From NCBI GenBank assembly GCA_021810815.1, contig JAJZHR010000110.1, positions 1-7,348 on the forward strand: 7,348 bases of DNA, given 5' to 3'. The notes under the pieces are model-generated. The model made no database searches. It was not told the DNA's origin and was given only the letters and a program-made list of their open reading frames with translations. The stretch's first letter is position 1. The number at the start of each line of letters is the position of its first letter. Shown in pieces: positions 6,133 through 7,348 of this stretch. Both the position numbers and the translations under genes were made by a program. Origin of the DNA: Acidobacteriota bacterium. GTDB taxonomy: Bacteria > Acidobacteriota > Terriglobia > Terriglobales > Acidobacteriaceae.

Positions 6133-7197
6133 ATGGTCGATGCGCGGGTGATGAAGAGACGGGTGATGAGGATTGGATCGGCAACGGTGATGGCGGCTTT
6201 CCTGCTGCTGGGTGCTCTGGCATCGGAGCGACCGGTCTTCGCCGCGGATGCGTACTCGGTGAAGCACACGTGGAAGATCGGCGGCGACGGTGGATGGGAC
6301 TACCTCAGCGTGGACTCGCCCAATCATCTGCTCTATATCGCGCGCGGCAACCGCATCCAGATCGTGGACTTGCAGAGCGGGAAGCTGGTGAAGGAGATCA
6401 CGGGTCTGAAGGGGACGCACGGCGTGGTGTTCGACTCGGCTGGAAAGTATGGCTACATCAGCGATGGGGGCGACAATGCCGTCCGCGTGTTCGACCGCAA
6501 GACATTCGAGCTGACGGATCGCATTCCGACGGGACAGAACCCCGACGGGATCGTGTTCGAGCCGGAGACGCAGCAGGTGCTGACGTTCAACGGGCGCAGC
6601 CATGACGCGAGCGTGATCGACATCAAGACCAACAAGGTGGTCGGCACGATTCCGCTGATGGGCAAGCCCGAGTTCCCGGCCACGGATGGCAAGGGGACTG
6701 TCTGGGTGAACAACGAGGACAAGAGCACAGTCCAGAAGATCGACGCGAAGACGATGAAGGTGACGGCGGAGTGGAGCATCCAGCCGTGCGAGGGGCCGAG
6801 CGGCCTGTCGATGGACAAGGAGCATCGGCGGCTGTTTTCGGTGTGCGACAAGGTGATGGCCGTCTCCGACGCGGACGCCGGCAAGGTGGTGGCGACGGTT
6901 CCGATTGGCGACGGGCCGGACGCGGATCGCTTCGACGCGAAGAACCATCTGGTTTTCTCCTCGAACGGAGAGGGGACGCTCAGCATCGTCCAGCAGAAGT
7001 CGGCGGACGTGTATGCGCCGCTACAGACGCTGCAGACGATGCGCAGCGCGCGCACCATGGCTCTGGACACAGCGACCGGGATGGTCTATCTGGTAGGGGC
7101 GGAGTTTGGGCCTCGTCCGGCGGCTACCGCGGAGAATCCGCGTCCGCGGCCTTCGATTGTGCCCGGGTCCTTTGTGGTGCTCGCGGTGGGCCGATAA
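6133..7197 (+). CDS. Exported YncE/YVTN-type seven-bladed beta-propeller protein
   Basis: A 354-residue protein of the YncE-like (YVTN/40-residue repeat) propeller family; members are usually periplasmic binding or scaffold proteins and no catalytic residues are evident. The start at 6133 has a strong ribosome binding site. A signal peptide spans about 1-37 (KRR then a hydrophobic run, cleavage near VFA/AD). Blade-like units recur every 41-44 residues, recognisable by a G-K-x-V-x-x-I element followed by a G/P-containing turn, with starts near residues 42, 83, 125, 167, 208, 250 and 294, which makes seven. Examples are FELTDRIPTGQNPDGIVF and GKVVATVPIGDGPDADRF. The mature protein has only two cysteines (219 and 238), which could pair. 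The tail after residue 325 is Pro/Arg-rich (GPRPAATAENPRPRPS) before a last strand, PGSFVVLAVGR, that probably closes the ring. It is divergent from the glycosyltransferase. The ligand is unknown. Confidence 0.9.
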   Translation: MVDARVMKRRVMRIGSATVMAAFLLLGALASERPVFAADAYSVKHTWKIGGDGGWDYLSVDSPNHLLYIARGNRIQIVDLQSGKLVKEITGLKGTHGVVFDSAGKYGYISDGGDNAVRVFDRKTFELTDRIPTGQNPDGIVFEPETQQVLTFNGRSHDASVIDIKTNKVVGTIPLMGKPEFPATDGKGTVWVNNEDKSTVQKIDAKTMKVTAEWSIQPCEGPSGLSMDKEHRRLFSVCDKVMAVSDADAGKVVATVPIGDGPDADRFDAKNHLVFSSNGEGTLSIVQQKSADVYAPLQTLQTMRSARTMALDTATGMVYLVGAEFGPRPAATAENPRPRPSIVPGSFVVLAVGR

Positions 7198-7209
7198 GCA
7201 GGCGAGGGA

Positions 7210-7252
7210 CTGAAATCGACGCTTTGCAGCAGGCGAAGCGATTTTCAGTTGT
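7210..7252 (+). terminator. Probable terminator hairpin after the propeller gene
   Basis: CTGAAATC (7210-7217) pairs with GATTTTCAG (7240-7248) with one bulged base. GCTTTGC (7221-7227) pairs with GCGAAGC (7233-7239) with one G-U pair, around an AGCAG loop. The hairpin begins 12 bases after the stop codon. The downstream tract is only TTGT followed by GCCCC, so the U-tail is poor and termination may be partial. Confidence 0.55.
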
Positions 7253-7277
7253 GCCCCTTGTGGGCGACGGGTATTCT
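7249..7277 (+). promoter_or_regulatory. Candidate promoter of the response-regulator gene
   Basis: TTGTGC (7249-7254) and TATTCT (7272-7277) are separated by exactly 17 bases. Each hexamer is a moderate match to the sigma-70 consensus. The -35 begins immediately after the preceding hairpin. Transcription would start near 7284, at or next to the most plausible start codon. Confidence 0.3.
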
Positions 7278-7283
7278 GCGAGC

Positions 7284-7348
7284 TTGAGATCTTCTGGCAA
7301 ACAGACCGTGCTCGTGGTGGATGACGACGCGATCAGCCGCGAACTTCT
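7284..7348 (+). CDS. Response regulator receiver domain, N-terminal fragment (cut by window edge)
   Basis: The frame encodes LRSSGKQTVLVVDDDAISREL before running off the right edge. VLVVDDD is the first strand plus the acidic pocket of a CheY-like receiver domain, which is phosphorylated on a later aspartate outside the window. The output domain, and so the target process, cannot be seen. The start is uncertain: there is no ATG. TTG 7284 is given here because it places the usual handful of residues before the first strand. GTG 7260 and GTG 7308 are alternatives, and none has a good ribosome binding site. Confidence 0.7.
   Translation, partial: MRSSGKQTVLVVDDDAISREL

Noticed and set aside
6085..6948. 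Minus-strand open frame (287 codons) across the propeller gene
   Set aside because: The composition is dominated by His, Arg, Leu and Val with no domain, and it would run through the divergent promoter region and the propeller's ribosome binding site.
1..7348. Mobile element, CRISPR, toxin-antitoxin or defence system
   Set aside because: No transposase, integrase, terminal inverted repeats, regularly spaced long repeats, tRNA or small paired genes were seen; the genes look like ordinary chromosomal content.

Overview
The window looks like chromosomal DNA of a GC-rich, Gram-negative soil-type bacterium, most likely Acidobacteriota (Terriglobia: Granulicella, Edaphobacter or Terriglobus relatives). 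This rests on three things: an RNase G carrying an RGG-rich insertion ahead of its S1 remnant, secreted proteins with style typical of that group (a beta-barrel with a Pro/Gln/Thr linker and a YVTN/YncE-type propeller ending in a PSIVPGSFVVL-like tail), and no ATG-rich or low-GC islands. The taxonomic call is from sequence style and memory, not from a search.

Layout. (1) Positions 1-1304, plus strand: the C-terminal part of RNase G (rng), cut by the left edge and closed by an intrinsic terminator at 1352-1394. (2) Positions 1395-1658: a gene-free leader with a candidate promoter. (3) Positions 1659-2687, plus: an exported outer-membrane beta-barrel protein. (4) Positions 2718-2755: a perfect 17-bp stem that ends both this gene and the convergent one. 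(5) Positions 2783-4147, minus: an exported Xaa-Pro aminopeptidase (M24B) with all metal ligands intact. (6) Positions 4237-5955, minus: a membrane-bound GT2 glycosyltransferase of the cellulose synthase-like/CslA type, 89 bp upstream of the peptidase and possibly co-transcribed with it. (7) Positions 5956-6132: a divergent intergenic region holding three CACGGTG copies at an exact 11-bp spacing. (8) Positions 6133-7197, plus: an exported seven-bladed YncE-like beta-propeller, followed by a hairpin. (9) From about 7284 to the right edge, plus: the start of a response-regulator receiver domain.

How the genes relate. No single pathway is evident. Four of the six genes make envelope or exported products (beta-barrel, periplasmic peptidase, inner-membrane polysaccharide synthase-like enzyme, periplasmic propeller), while RNase G and the response regulator are cytoplasmic. 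There are no transposases, integrases, tRNAs, rRNAs or CRISPR repeats, and no clear sign of a new defence or mobile system. The points most worth a second look are the phased repeats in the divergent promoter region, the uncertain N-terminus of the glycosyltransferase, and the RGG-rich insertion in RNase G.
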